DNA from: CAYMUC01 sp964471865
GTDB taxonomy: Bacteria; Actinomycetota; Acidimicrobiia; Acidimicrobiales; Ilumatobacteraceae
DNA length: 41,360 nt
NCBI GenBank assembly: GCA_964471865.1
Contig: CAYYHU010000019.1
Span: forward strand, 1-41,360
Direction: 5' to 3'
How positions within the stretch are numbered: the stretch's first letter is position 1; each line of letters starts with the position of its first letter. Of this stretch, positions 31,474 through 40,763 are shown piece after piece. A program made the translations under genes and the position numbers. The notes beneath the pieces are model-generated. The model was not told the DNA's origin. It saw nothing but the letters and a program-made list of their open reading frames with translations, and did no database searches.

Positions 31474-32961
31474 CTAGGTGGCCGGTGCCTTCTTCGCCAC
31501 AGCCTTCTTCACTGCGGCCTTCGTGGGTGCGGCCTTCTTCACTGCGGCCTTCTTCACTGCGGCTTTCTTCGCCGGAGTCTTTTTCTCTGCAGCCTTCTTC
31601 ACGGGGGCCTTCGTGGCCGGCGCCTTCTTCGCAGCGGCCGTGGTCGCAGGCGCGGCCTTCGTGGGTGCGGCTTTCTTGGCAGCGGCCTTCTTCGTCGGCT
31701 CGGGCTTGGCCTTCGCAGTCTTCTTCACGACTGCCGCCTTGACCGGCGCCTTCTTCGGGGTCGCCTTCGTTGCCGCCACCTTCTTGGTGGACGTGGCCTT
31801 CGGGGCCGCAGTCTTCTTCGCCACGGCCTTCTTGGCTGCAGCCTTCTTCGCCCGCGGCGTCGACGATTCGTCTGGCATCTCTGACGTTCGTCGGGACTCG
31901 TTCGCGCCCGGAGCCTGGGCGACGTCTGGTGACGAAGCCTTCCCCCGGTCCGACGTCTTTCGCCTCGACGACGAAGTTGCCGCCGGCTGGGTCTCCGCTC
32001 CATCGCTGCGCTCGCTCGTTTCCGAGGGGGGCGTCGAGGCTGGCGCATCGAGTCGTTTGACCAGAGCCAGATCGACGCTGCGCCTCGCCGGGTTGTAACT
32101 CGCGACTTCGAGTTCGACTCGGTCACCGAGGGCCAGCACCGACCGAGCACTCCGAGGCTGGGGGTCACCCATCAAGCGCAGCGGCACATAGCCACGTAGG
32201 CCGCCGTCCATCGTCACATACGCCCCATGAGACGAGTACGACTCGATGCTCGCTTGAACTCTCGAGCCCACGGGATGGTCCTGGGCGAAGTCCAAGAACG
32301 GCATCAGATCGTTGACCCACTCCCCCGCCGAGGCACCCGCTGCGCCATCGCCTGGGGCCGATGTCGTCACCGCAGCCGTCTCGGGTTCCTGAGACTCCGA
32401 CCGCCGCGATGTCGAGAAACTCGCCCGCGGTGGCGGCTCTTTGGGGACCGGCATGGGCTGACTCGCAGCCTTCGAGGACCGCCGTACCACCGCCTTGCCC
32501 GATGCTTTGGCTTTGGCCTCTTTGGTGGCCCGTCGACTCACCGGGCCCCGAACCGGTGTACGGGCGACGAAGACCCAGCCCACGTGCGGTACCGGTTTGC
32601 CACCCACGAGACGCCCCTCGTCGAATAGCCACGGGTACTCGGGGTGGAACTCTTGGAAGGAATCGTTCGACAGTACGACGGCGCCGACTTTGTTGGCGAT
32701 CGACAACACGAAGGCGTCTCCGCGTCCTACCGCTCCTGCGGGAGGCGCGACGAGTTCGTTGTTGGCCACGGCCTCGTTGAACTCGTCCACTTCCGAGCTG
32801 GCGATGCGGTGTCCGAACGTGGCGTCGACCACGACGGTGACGGTGTCTGCGGGATGCTCGGCCATGAAGGCGAGGACTGCTTCATTGAGTTGAGTGAGAC
32901 TCGGCATCGACCGGCCCTCGGTGGCCAGGTTCGATCCGTCCACGACGACGTGCCGGGTCAT
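31474..32961 (-). CDS. NYN/Zc3h12a-like ribonuclease + S1 domain + histone-H1-like tail
   Basis: 495 residues in three parts. Residues 1-140 look like a PIN-fold NYN (Zc3h12a-type) nuclease: VVVDGSNLA (Asp8), VVVDATFGH, GRGDAFVLSIANK, VLSNDSFQEF (Asn-Asp) supply the acidic metal site. Residues about 230-305 form an S1 RNA-binding domain (VGSRVQASIESYSSHGAYVTMDGGLRGYVPLRL, LGDRVELEVASYNPARRSVDLALV). Residues about 368-495 are a Lys/Ala/Pro/Thr tail with repeated KKA/KKAxxKKA units, as in histone H1 and actinobacterial HupB tails. Linkers are low-complexity. Inferred role: an RNA-cleaving enzyme anchored to nucleic acid or ribosomes. The start ATG 32961 has no clear ribosome site or -10. It is divergent from a HAD phosphatase. 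Confidence 0.85.
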   Translation of the reverse strand: MTRHVVVDGSNLATEGRSMPSLTQLNEAVLAFMAEHPADTVTVVVDATFGHRIASSEVDEFNEAVANNELVAPPAGAVGRGDAFVLSIANKVGAVVLSNDSFQEFHPEYPWLFDEGRLVGGKPVPHVGWVFVARTPVRGPVSRRATKEAKAKASGKAVVRRSSKAASQPMPVPKEPPPRASFSTSRRSESQEPETAAVTTSAPGDGAAGASAGEWVNDLMPFLDFAQDHPVGSRVQASIESYSSHGAYVTMDGGLRGYVPLRLMGDPQPRSARSVLALGDRVELEVASYNPARRSVDLALVKRLDAPASTPPSETSERSDGAETQPAATSSSRRKTSDRGKASSPDVAQAPGANESRRTSEMPDESSTPRAKKAAAKKAVAKKTAAPKATSTKKVAATKATPKKAPVKAAVVKKTAKAKPEPTKKAAAKKAAPTKAAPATTAAAKKAPATKAPVKKAAEKKTPAKKAAVKKAAVKKAAPTKAAVKKAVAKKAPAT

Positions 32962-33061
32962 GATGCGTCAAGGGAGGTCATACCAAGAGCCCAGTCAATC
33001 ACCCCGCAGGGCTGAACGGACGGATCCGCCATGGGCTGGTGTCGGGGGTCCACCGCCCTCG

Positions 33062-33067
33062 TAACAT
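33062..33067 (+). promoter_or_regulatory. -10 box TAACAT for HAD gene
   Basis: TAACAT lies 7 nt before ATG 33075. Confidence 0.6.
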
Positions 33068-33074
33068 CGCAACC

Positions 33075-33737
33075 ATGCCTCCCCATGGTGTGTCTGCAGT
33101 CCTGTTCGACTTCGGTGGAGTGATTCTCACCAGTCCCTTCGAAGCCTTCAACGACTACGAGAACCGCCACGGCCTCCCGACCGACTTCATCCGGCGGGTC
33201 AACTCGGTGAATCCCGACGCCAACGCGTGGGCCCGCTTCGAGCGGTCCGAGATCACACCTGAGGACTTCGACACCGCCTTTGCGGCCGAATCAGAGCGCT
33301 TGGGCCATCGGGTCCCCGGCGCCGATGTGTTGGCCTTGCTCCATGGTGAGCTTCGACCCGAAATGGTCGTCGCTCTCGACCGGGTACTCGATGCGGGACT
33401 CCGCACCGCCTGTCTGACCAACAACGTGGTCGGTGGAGATGGACGCGGGACCGTGACCGAGGATCCGACCGGCCGGCGCCAAGCGATCGCCGAGGTGATG
33501 GACCGCTTCCACATCGTGGTGGAGTCCTCGAAGGTCGGAGTGCGTAAACCCGAAGTGCGCTTCTACGAACTCGCTTGTGAGCTACTCGGCGTCCAGGCCC
33601 CCGACTGCGTCTTTCTCGACGATCTCGGTATCAACCTGAAGCCCGCCGCCCAGATGGGTATGCGAACGATCAAGGTGACCTCAGCAGCTCAGGCGCTCAG
33701 CGATCTCGACGCCATCTTGGGAATCGGTTTGGTCTGA
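33075..33737 (+). CDS. HAD-IA family hydrolase
   Basis: 220 residues. Motif I is VLFDFGGVIL (nucleophile Asp in FDFGG, the G-G-V variant of subfamily IA such as YihX/epoxide-hydrolase N-terminal phosphatases). Motif II is CLTNNV, the motif III Lys lies in KVGVRKPEVRFYE, and motif IV is CVFLDDLGINL. The helical cap sits between motifs I and II (about 20-90). It is a small-molecule phosphatase or dehalogenase-like enzyme of unknown substrate. The ATG at 33075 is chosen because TAACAT precedes it. It converges on kgd with a 55 nt gap that holds only the palindrome CAGAGCTCTG. Confidence 0.88.
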   Translation: MPPHGVSAVLFDFGGVILTSPFEAFNDYENRHGLPTDFIRRVNSVNPDANAWARFERSEITPEDFDTAFAAESERLGHRVPGADVLALLHGELRPEMVVALDRVLDAGLRTACLTNNVVGGDGRGTVTEDPTGRRQAIAEVMDRFHIVVESSKVGVRKPEVRFYELACELLGVQAPDCVFLDDLGINLKPAAQMGMRTIKVTSAAQALSDLDAILGIGLV

Positions 33738-33792
33738 AACGTCACCTCACAACGCTTCAGAGCTCTGTGGCATCGGGATCGAGAACTCGCAG

Positions 33793-36700
33793 TCAGACGA
33801 GACCGGCGAAGGTCTCCTCCATCAGATCCGCAAGCTCTTGATCGTGGATCACCTTTGATCCCGTCGCCGGGCTGCCCGACTCGACCCGGGCCACATGGCG
33901 CAGGTCGTAGCCGCGCTCTTTGACCCGCCAGGACCGGTGTTCGATGAACTTCCAAGCACCCATGTTCTCGGGCTCCTCTTGCAGCCAGACGAGTTCACGT
34001 GCCGCCGGGTACCGCTCGAGCACTTCCATCATCTGCTCGGTGGGAAGCGGATAGAGCTGCTCGATTCTCACTACGGCGACGGGAGCGCCGAGACGATCTC
34101 GTTCCGCCATCGCATCCCATGCCACCTTGCCGCTGCAGAACACGACCCGCTTCACCGCTGCGGGATCGGTCACGAAGGGATCGTCGAGCACCTCTTCGAA
34201 GGACCCCTGGGTGAGCAGATCGATCGAGGAGCGGGTCTGGTTCATGCGCAAACCCTGTTTGGGAGTGAACACCACGAGCGGCTTGCGGATCTGGCGACGA
34301 ACCTGACGCCGCAACAGATGGAAGTACTGCGCGGCGGTCGTGGCGTTGACGAGTTGGATGTTGTCCTCGGCCGCCAAGGTCAAGAACCGTTCGATCCGGG
34401 CCGAGGAGTGCTCGGGTCCCTGGCCTTCGTAACCATGGGGCAGCAACATGACCACACCATTGGCCTGGCCCCATTTGTCCTCGGCCGCAACGATGTACTG
34501 GTCGATGATGATCTGGGCGCCGTTCATGAAGTCACCGAACTGCGCTTCCCACATGACCAGAGCGTCACGGTTGGCATGGGAGTAGCCGTACTCGAAGCCC
34601 AGCGCCGCGTACTCCGAGAGCAGCGAGTCGTAGACCATGAACTTGCCCGACGCACCCTCCATCTCGTTGAGGGGGACGAAGGGGTTCTCGTTCTCGAAGT
34701 CGATGAGCGCGGCATGTCGCTGGCTGAAGGTTCCCCGGCGGCAGTCCTCACCGGCCAAGCGAACGAGAGTGCCCTCGAGCACCAAAGAACCGATGGCCAT
34801 CGCCTCAGCGGTCGCCCAATCCACTTCCCCGGCATCGGCATACAACTTCGCCCGGGTCTCGAACTGGCGCGCCAACTTGGGATGAGGTGTGAAGCCCTCG
34901 GGATAGTTGGTGAGCTGATGGAAGATCCGATCGAGGATCGCTCGGTCGACCCCGGTGGGAATGTGCGGCAACACTCCTTGAGGGCGCGGGGGTCGAGCCG
35001 CCTTGAAAGGCTGATCCGGCGCATGAGCGCGGGTCTCGTCGAGCGCCACCTGCAACTTGCTCTGGTAGTCGGCCAGGGCCGCCTCGGCGTCCTCGAGGGT
35101 GATGTCACCGCGCTTGACCAACGCTTCGACGTAGAGCTTGCGCACGCTGCGCCGCTCCCCGATCGCTTTGTACATCAGCGGCTGGGTGTAGCTGGGATCA
35201 TCACCCTCGTTGTGGCCATGGCGGCGGTAACACACGAGATCGATGACCACGTCCTTGTGGAAGCGCTGGCGATACTCCCAGGCCAAACGGGCCACTCGGA
35301 CACACGCTTCGGGATCATCCCCGTTGACGTGGAAGATCGGAGCCTGGACGGTCTTTGCGACATCGCTGCAGTACAGCGACGACCGAGCGAACTGCGGTGC
35401 GGTGGTGAACCCGATCTGGTTGTTGATGATCAGATGGATCGTGCCCCCGACGCGATACCCGGTGGTATCGGACATGGCGAGGCATTCCGCCACGACCCCT
35501 TGGCCGGCGAAGGCGGCATCTCCATGGATCAACAAGGGCAGCACCGAATAGGTGTAGGGACGATCGATGCGGTCCTGCATCGCTCGCGCCATACCCATCA
35601 CGATCGGGTCGACCGTCTCGAGATGGCTCGGGTTGGCGGCCAACTCGATGGGAATGTCAGCTCCTGAGGGGCTCTCGTACTTGCCCATGGCCCCGAGGTG
35701 GTACTTGACGTCACCCGACCCCTGCACCGATGACGGGTCGACATGCCCTTCGAATTCTTTGAAGATCTGGTCATAGGACTTGCCCATGATGTTGCCGAGG
35801 ACGTTGAGACGGCCCCGGTGGGCCATACCCAACACCGCTGCGTCGAGACCCTCGTCGGCTGCTGCCGAGAGGATCTCGTCGAGAACCGGAATCGCCGACT
35901 CGGCACCTTCGAGACCGAACCGCTTCGTACCGACGTACTTCGTCGCCAGGAACTTTTCGAAAGCCTCCGCAGCATTGAGACGTTCGAGGATTCGACGCTG
36001 TTGATCACTAGAGAACGAAGGCCGCTGGCCTTCGACCTTGGATTGGATCCAGCGTTGTTCCTCGGTGTCTTGGATATGCATGTACTCGATGCCGATGGTC
36101 CGGCAATAGGCATCGCGAAGCACCCCGAGCAACTTGCCCAGCGTCATCGTCTCGGTCCCCGCGACTCCACCGGTCAGGAACTCTCGGTCGAGATCCCAGA
36201 TGCTCAGTCCATACGTGGCCGGATCGAGCTCGGCGGGCATCACCGGCTCCTTCCAGCGCAGAGGATCCAGATCCGCGATCAAGTGGCCGCGAACGCGGTG
36301 GGTTCGGATCAGCGTCGCCACCTGCATCTGCTTGTGGAGCATGGCGGCTTCACGGTCGATGGGGTTGACATCGGTACGCCACTGAACGGCCTTGTAGGGA
36401 ACACCGAGGCTGTTGAAGACGGCCTCGTAGAAGCCGTGCTCCCCGAGGAGCAACTCGTGCACCCGCTTGAGGAACATCCCCGACTCGGCACCCTGGATGA
36501 TGCGATGGTCATAGGTGCTGGTGACCGTGACGACCTTCGATACGCCCAGATCGGCCAGGGACCGCTCGTCAGCCCCCTGGAACTCGGCGGGATAATCGAT
36601 CGATCCGACGCCGACGATGACACCTTGGCCCGGCATGAGGCGCGGAACCGACTGCACGGTTCCGATCGTTCCGGGGTTGGTCAACGACACCGTCGCACCC

Positions 36701-37464
36701 TGGAAATCGCTCACAGCCAACTTGTTGGTCCGAACCTTGCGAATGATCTCTTCGTAGGCAGCGAGGAAGCCGGCAAAGTCGAGGGTGTCGGCCTCGCGAA
36801 GCACTGGCACCACCAGAGTGCGGTTGCCGTCGCCTTTGTCCACATCCACGGCCAGACCCAGGTTGAGATGGGGATTCGTGACGAGCCTCGGGCTGCCATC
36901 GGCACCTGCGACATACGTGTTGTTCATGTTGGGAACGGCATCCACGATCGCTCGTACCACCGCGAACGCGATGATGTGAGTGAACGACACCTTGCCCTGA
37001 CCGGCGCGCTCTCGATAGCCGTTGATCACCTTGCGGTTGACTTCGAGAAGCTTGGCGGGGACGTTGCGGAAACTCGTCGCCGTGGGCACGGTGAGGCTGC
37101 GTTCCATGTTGGACGCGATCGCCGCAGCCACGCCCCGGATCGGCGAGCCCGACTCGGCCTCGGCGCTCGCCGCTGAAGGCTTCGACCCCGTGGCGCTTGC
37201 CGTGCCGTTGGACGCCGTGGCGCCGTTGCCCGATGGCGTAGCGCTCGGCGGCGTCGCCGCCCCAGGCGTCTGGGTCACCTGAGCCATGGTGGCTACCGGT
37301 GCCGCGACTGCGGCGGCGTGTTCACCAGCGGAGCGATAGTCGGCGAAGAACTCGCGCCATGTCGCACCGACCGACGCCGGGTCGGCCTTGAACTGCTCGT
37401 ACATCTCCTCCACGAGCCAGGAGTTCGCGCCAAACGAGGGGCCTTCGGAATGAGGGTCAGACAC
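33793..37464 (-). CDS. kgd: Multifunctional 2-oxoglutarate dehydrogenase E1/E2 component (Kgd)
   Basis: 1223 residues (M. tuberculosis Kgd: 1231). N-terminal E1-type segment FGANSWLVEEMYEQF, then a low-complexity Ala/Pro/Thr linker (about 60-110). Next is an E2 succinyltransferase domain without a lipoyl domain, whose catalytic His320 sits in TYDHRIIQGAESG, the known Kgd variant. The TPP-dependent E1 part follows: AHRGRLNVLGN (about 545), GDAAFAGQGVVAE (about 645), CYRRHGHNEGDDP. It converts 2-oxoglutarate to succinyl-CoA with lipoyl carriers from another protein. GTG 37464 is chosen because TACGAT lies 7 nt upstream; the frame stays open to 37896 but that part overlaps the divergent cupredoxin gene. 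GarA binding is expected from the family but cannot be seen. Confidence 0.96.
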   Translation of the reverse strand: MSDPHSEGPSFGANSWLVEEMYEQFKADPASVGATWREFFADYRSAGEHAAAVAAPVATMAQVTQTPGAATPPSATPSGNGATASNGTASATGSKPSAASAEAESGSPIRGVAAAIASNMERSLTVPTATSFRNVPAKLLEVNRKVINGYRERAGQGKVSFTHIIAFAVVRAIVDAVPNMNNTYVAGADGSPRLVTNPHLNLGLAVDVDKGDGNRTLVVPVLREADTLDFAGFLAAYEEIIRKVRTNKLAVSDFQGATVSLTNPGTIGTVQSVPRLMPGQGVIVGVGSIDYPAEFQGADERSLADLGVSKVVTVTSTYDHRIIQGAESGMFLKRVHELLLGEHGFYEAVFNSLGVPYKAVQWRTDVNPIDREAAMLHKQMQVATLIRTHRVRGHLIADLDPLRWKEPVMPAELDPATYGLSIWDLDREFLTGGVAGTETMTLGKLLGVLRDAYCRTIGIEYMHIQDTEEQRWIQSKVEGQRPSFSSDQQRRILERLNAAEAFEKFLATKYVGTKRFGLEGAESAIPVLDEILSAAADEGLDAAVLGMAHRGRLNVLGNIMGKSYDQIFKEFEGHVDPSSVQGSGDVKYHLGAMGKYESPSGADIPIELAANPSHLETVDPIVMGMARAMQDRIDRPYTYSVLPLLIHGDAAFAGQGVVAECLAMSDTTGYRVGGTIHLIINNQIGFTTAPQFARSSLYCSDVAKTVQAPIFHVNGDDPEACVRVARLAWEYRQRFHKDVVIDLVCYRRHGHNEGDDPSYTQPLMYKAIGERRSVRKLYVEALVKRGDITLEDAEAALADYQSKLQVALDETRAHAPDQPFKAARPPRPQGVLPHIPTGVDRAILDRIFHQLTNYPEGFTPHPKLARQFETRAKLYADAGEVDWATAEAMAIGSLVLEGTLVRLAGEDCRRGTFSQRHAALIDFENENPFVPLNEMEGASGKFMVYDSLLSEYAALGFEYGYSHANRDALVMWEAQFGDFMNGAQIIIDQYIVAAEDKWGQANGVVMLLPHGYEGQGPEHSSARIERFLTLAAEDNIQLVNATTAAQYFHLLRRQVRRQIRKPLVVFTPKQGLRMNQTRSSIDLLTQGSFEEVLDDPFVTDPAAVKRVVFCSGKVAWDAMAERDRLGAPVAVVRIEQLYPLPTEQMMEVLERYPAARELVWLQEEPENMGAWKFIEHRSWRVKERGYDLRHVARVESGSPATGSKVIHDQELADLMEETFAGLV

Positions 37465-37471
37465 GCCTTGG

Positions 37472-37477
37472 ATCGTA
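37472..37477 (-). promoter_or_regulatory. -10 box TACGAT for kgd
   Basis: TACGAT on the minus strand lies 7 nt before GTG 37464. Confidence 0.5.
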
Positions 37478-37511
37478 CCCGGCATCGGGTCGCGAGACGG
37501 TGCGCAGCCGA

Positions 37512-37517
37512 TATCGT
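37512..37517 (+). promoter_or_regulatory. -10 box TATCGT for cupredoxin lipoprotein
   Basis: TATCGT lies 7 nt before ATG 37525, within the 60 nt divergent gap with kgd. Confidence 0.55.
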
Positions 37518-37524
37518 CCCGGCT

Positions 37525-37911
37525 ATGACGCGTCGACTTCGCTTCGGTTCGATCCTGACTGCGACGTTCCTGGGTGCTTCGAGCCTGCTCGTGGGGTGCG
37601 GTGGCAGTTCTGAGCCGGCGCCCGAGGTCGAGGCTGATCTGGTCGTCACCGCTATCCCCACGATCCGTTGGGACGCCGATGCCTACACCGCCCCGGCTGG
37701 TGAGATCACGGTGGGACTGCGAAACGACGACAGCGTGCGCCACACCTTGGTGATTCTGCGCGACGGCGACAAGGTGGCCGATTTCGAACTGGCGGTCAAC
37801 CGTCGAGGCGATGTCGACTCGGGAACCGTCACGCTCGAGCCCGGCCGGTATCAGTTGTTCTGCACCGTTCCCGGCCACCAGAGCATGAACTCCCAACTCG
37901 ACGTCCGCTAG
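37525..37911 (+). CDS. Cupredoxin-like lipoprotein
   Basis: 128 residues. The signal peptide has a basic start (MTRRLR), a hydrophobic core and lipobox LLVGC (Cys about 25), so the protein should be anchored outside the membrane. The rest is a small beta-sandwich: AGEITVGLRNDDSVRHTLVIL, then LEPGRYQLFCTVPGHQSMNSQLDV. Type I copper ligands are His73, Cys113, His118 and Met121. The Cys-x4-His-x2-Met spacing is tighter than the usual His-x4-Met of 'CxVPGHxxxxM' proteins. It probably carries electrons to an oxidase or stores copper. It is divergent from kgd. Confidence 0.87.
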   Translation: MTRRLRFGSILTATFLGASSLLVGCGGSSEPAPEVEADLVVTAIPTIRWDADAYTAPAGEITVGLRNDDSVRHTLVILRDGDKVADFELAVNRRGDVDSGTVTLEPGRYQLFCTVPGHQSMNSQLDVR

Positions 37912-37964
37912 TCCGACTCGCCGCCAGCGCCGCTACCACGGCACCCAGGGACCCCCTCGATCAC

Positions 37965-37993
37965 GTTCGAGCGAGAGGCTCGCGCCCTCGAAC
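37965..37993. terminator. Two-part hairpin after the cupredoxin gene
   Basis: GTTCGA (37965-37970) and GCGAG pair with CTCGC (37979-37983) and TCGAAC (37988-37993), leaving a 3 nt loop and a 4 nt bulge. It is one of four hairpins in the gap between two convergent genes; terminator function is inferred. Confidence 0.4.
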
Positions 37994-38039
37994 TCTCCCG
38001 ATTCGAGCCGGGGACATCCTGGCTCCGCCACCAATGACA

Positions 38040-38064
38040 CGACCCCCGTCATAGACGGGGGTCG
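38040..38064. terminator. Perfect 11 bp terminator-like hairpin
   Basis: CGACCCCCGTC (38040-38050), loop ATA, GACGGGGGTCG (38054-38064): no mismatch. It lies between the convergent cupredoxin and PuuD-like genes and can work in both directions. There is no U-tract. Confidence 0.7.
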
Positions 38065-38087
38065 CGACGTCGGTTGTCATGTCCACA

Positions 38088-38110
38088 CGACCCCGATGTC
38101 GGCGGGGTCG
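38088..38110. terminator. Second GC-rich hairpin sharing the same arms
   Basis: CGACCCC (38088-38094), 9 nt loop, GGGGTCG (38104-38110). Its arms match those of the neighbouring hairpin, so the two may swap partners. It lies 11 nt from the PuuD-like stop. Confidence 0.5.
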
Positions 38111-38120
38111 GCTGCGGTGA

Positions 38121-38879
38121 TCAGCCCAGGATGATTTCAGAGAGGATCCACAGAACCGCCCACAGCACCACCGAGGTGATGATGGCGTTCTTATGGCTCT
38201 CATAGGGCCACAGCAATTTGTTGGAGGTGCTTGTGCCTCCGATCAGACCGAGACAGTTGATCTCGAGCAGAGCGCCGATGACCACCGCAATGAGCAGGAA
38301 CGTCCATGCCGAACCCGAACTCGCGTCGGCGAAGGCACCGCTGTAGAAGTGCGGGGCTCCGATCATGAAGAACAACATCGCCACGGAGAACACCGTGTTC
38401 TGACGGCTCGCCAACAGCGCCTTACGGCCAGCACCGGCGGCAGCGGGATCAGCTTCGCCACCCTCGATGAGGTTGACGGCATTGGCCAGAACGACCCGCT
38501 GGTTCTTCCAGATCACCATCCAGACGTTGGCGGCCATCGTGATACCGAAGAGCATCCCCACCGAGATCGCAGCGTTATGTCCGGGACCGAACAACGAGGT
38601 CTCGGACATGAAGTCCTGGAAGTAGTTCTCGATGAGTCCCGTGATCAACAATCCGGTGACCAGCGTCGCGATCGCCGCCCAGCGAAACCACCACAGCGCC
38701 CGTCGGGCGACTTTGTCGATCGCGATGTTGCGCGCCCGGCCTTCGTCGCCATAGGCCGCGAAGGCCGGTACCTGCACCATGTTGAAGTAGTACAGCAATC
38801 CGATCCAGGTGATTCCGGCGAGAACGTGAAGCCATCGAAAAGCGACAGTTCCCAGATAGTCCTGGCTCAACAGTTCCAC
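38121..38879 (-). CDS. PuuD-like (urate oxidase N-terminal domain) membrane protein
   Basis: 252 residues from GTG 38879. About six hydrophobic helices (near 13-35, 60-84, 103-125, 162-182, 188-212, 228-250). FRWLHVLAGITWIGLLYYFNMVQVPAF at the N-terminus and the regular spacing of conserved histidines (H18, H101, H177, H230) recall the membrane domain of PuuD-type urate hydroxylases (DUF989). The cytochrome c domain of full-length PuuD is absent. A haem-binding membrane redox role is likely; urate oxidation is not shown. A run of G's about 8-13 nt upstream may act as ribosome site. The promoter is probably the shared -10 at 38922-38929. Confidence 0.75.
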   Translation of the reverse strand: MELLSQDYLGTVAFRWLHVLAGITWIGLLYYFNMVQVPAFAAYGDEGRARNIAIDKVARRALWWFRWAAIATLVTGLLITGLIENYFQDFMSETSLFGPGHNAAISVGMLFGITMAANVWMVIWKNQRVVLANAVNLIEGGEADPAAAGAGRKALLASRQNTVFSVAMLFFMIGAPHFYSGAFADASSGSAWTFLLIAVVIGALLEINCLGLIGGTSTSNKLLWPYESHKNAIITSVVLWAVLWILSEIILG

Positions 38880-38921
38880 GGCAAACCCCCCAGTGACGTC
38901 AAGTGGTGACGAGAGTGGGGG

Positions 38922-38929
38922 TAGGGTAC
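38922..38929. promoter_or_regulatory. Symmetric bidirectional -10 element TAGGGTA
   Basis: The plus strand reads TAGGGT (38922-38927) and the minus strand reads TACCCT (38929-38924) over the same bases. It can drive the PuuD-like gene leftward (38 nt leader) and a rightward transcript beginning near 38934. Confidence 0.45.
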
Positions 38930-38933
38930 CAAA

Positions 38934-39027
38934 TCCCTGCTGTTGGACTGTGGACTTCAGGGACCAAGGACCGCCTATGGCACCTGAGATGCTCTGGTAT
39001 TCACCTCACCTCGGTGTCCCTGAGTCC
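38934..39027 (+). repeat. Three-arm inverted repeat upstream of ettA
   Basis: TCCCTG (38934-38939) can pair with CAGGGA (38958-38963). The same central arm, extended to GGACT-T-CAGGGAC (38952-38964), can pair instead with GTCCCTG-AGTCC (39016-39027) in a 12 bp helix with one bulge. The two pairings exclude each other, as in an attenuator-like leader. Confidence 0.5.
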
Positions 39028-39070
39028 TCGGCGCCGATGCGAGGCCCGGATCCAGGCCCGCGGCGGACGG

Positions 39071-39076
39071 TAACCT
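39071..39076 (+). promoter_or_regulatory. -10 box TAACCT for ettA
   Basis: TAACCT lies 10 nt before ATG 39087. There is no Shine-Dalgarno site. Confidence 0.45.
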
Positions 39077-39086
39077 CGCAGCCATC

Positions 39087-40759
<1,673 letters not shown>

Positions 40760-40763
<4 letters not shown>

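Noticed and set aside
31474..31860. Repetitive GCCTTCTTC-type DNA resembling a tandem repeat array
   Set aside because: It is the coding sequence for the Lys/Ala tail, in frame with an intact domain protein; not a CRISPR or satellite.
37465..37896. N-terminal extension of kgd to 37896
   Set aside because: It overlaps the divergent cupredoxin gene completely, has no Kgd-like sequence, and the family starts near GTG 37464.
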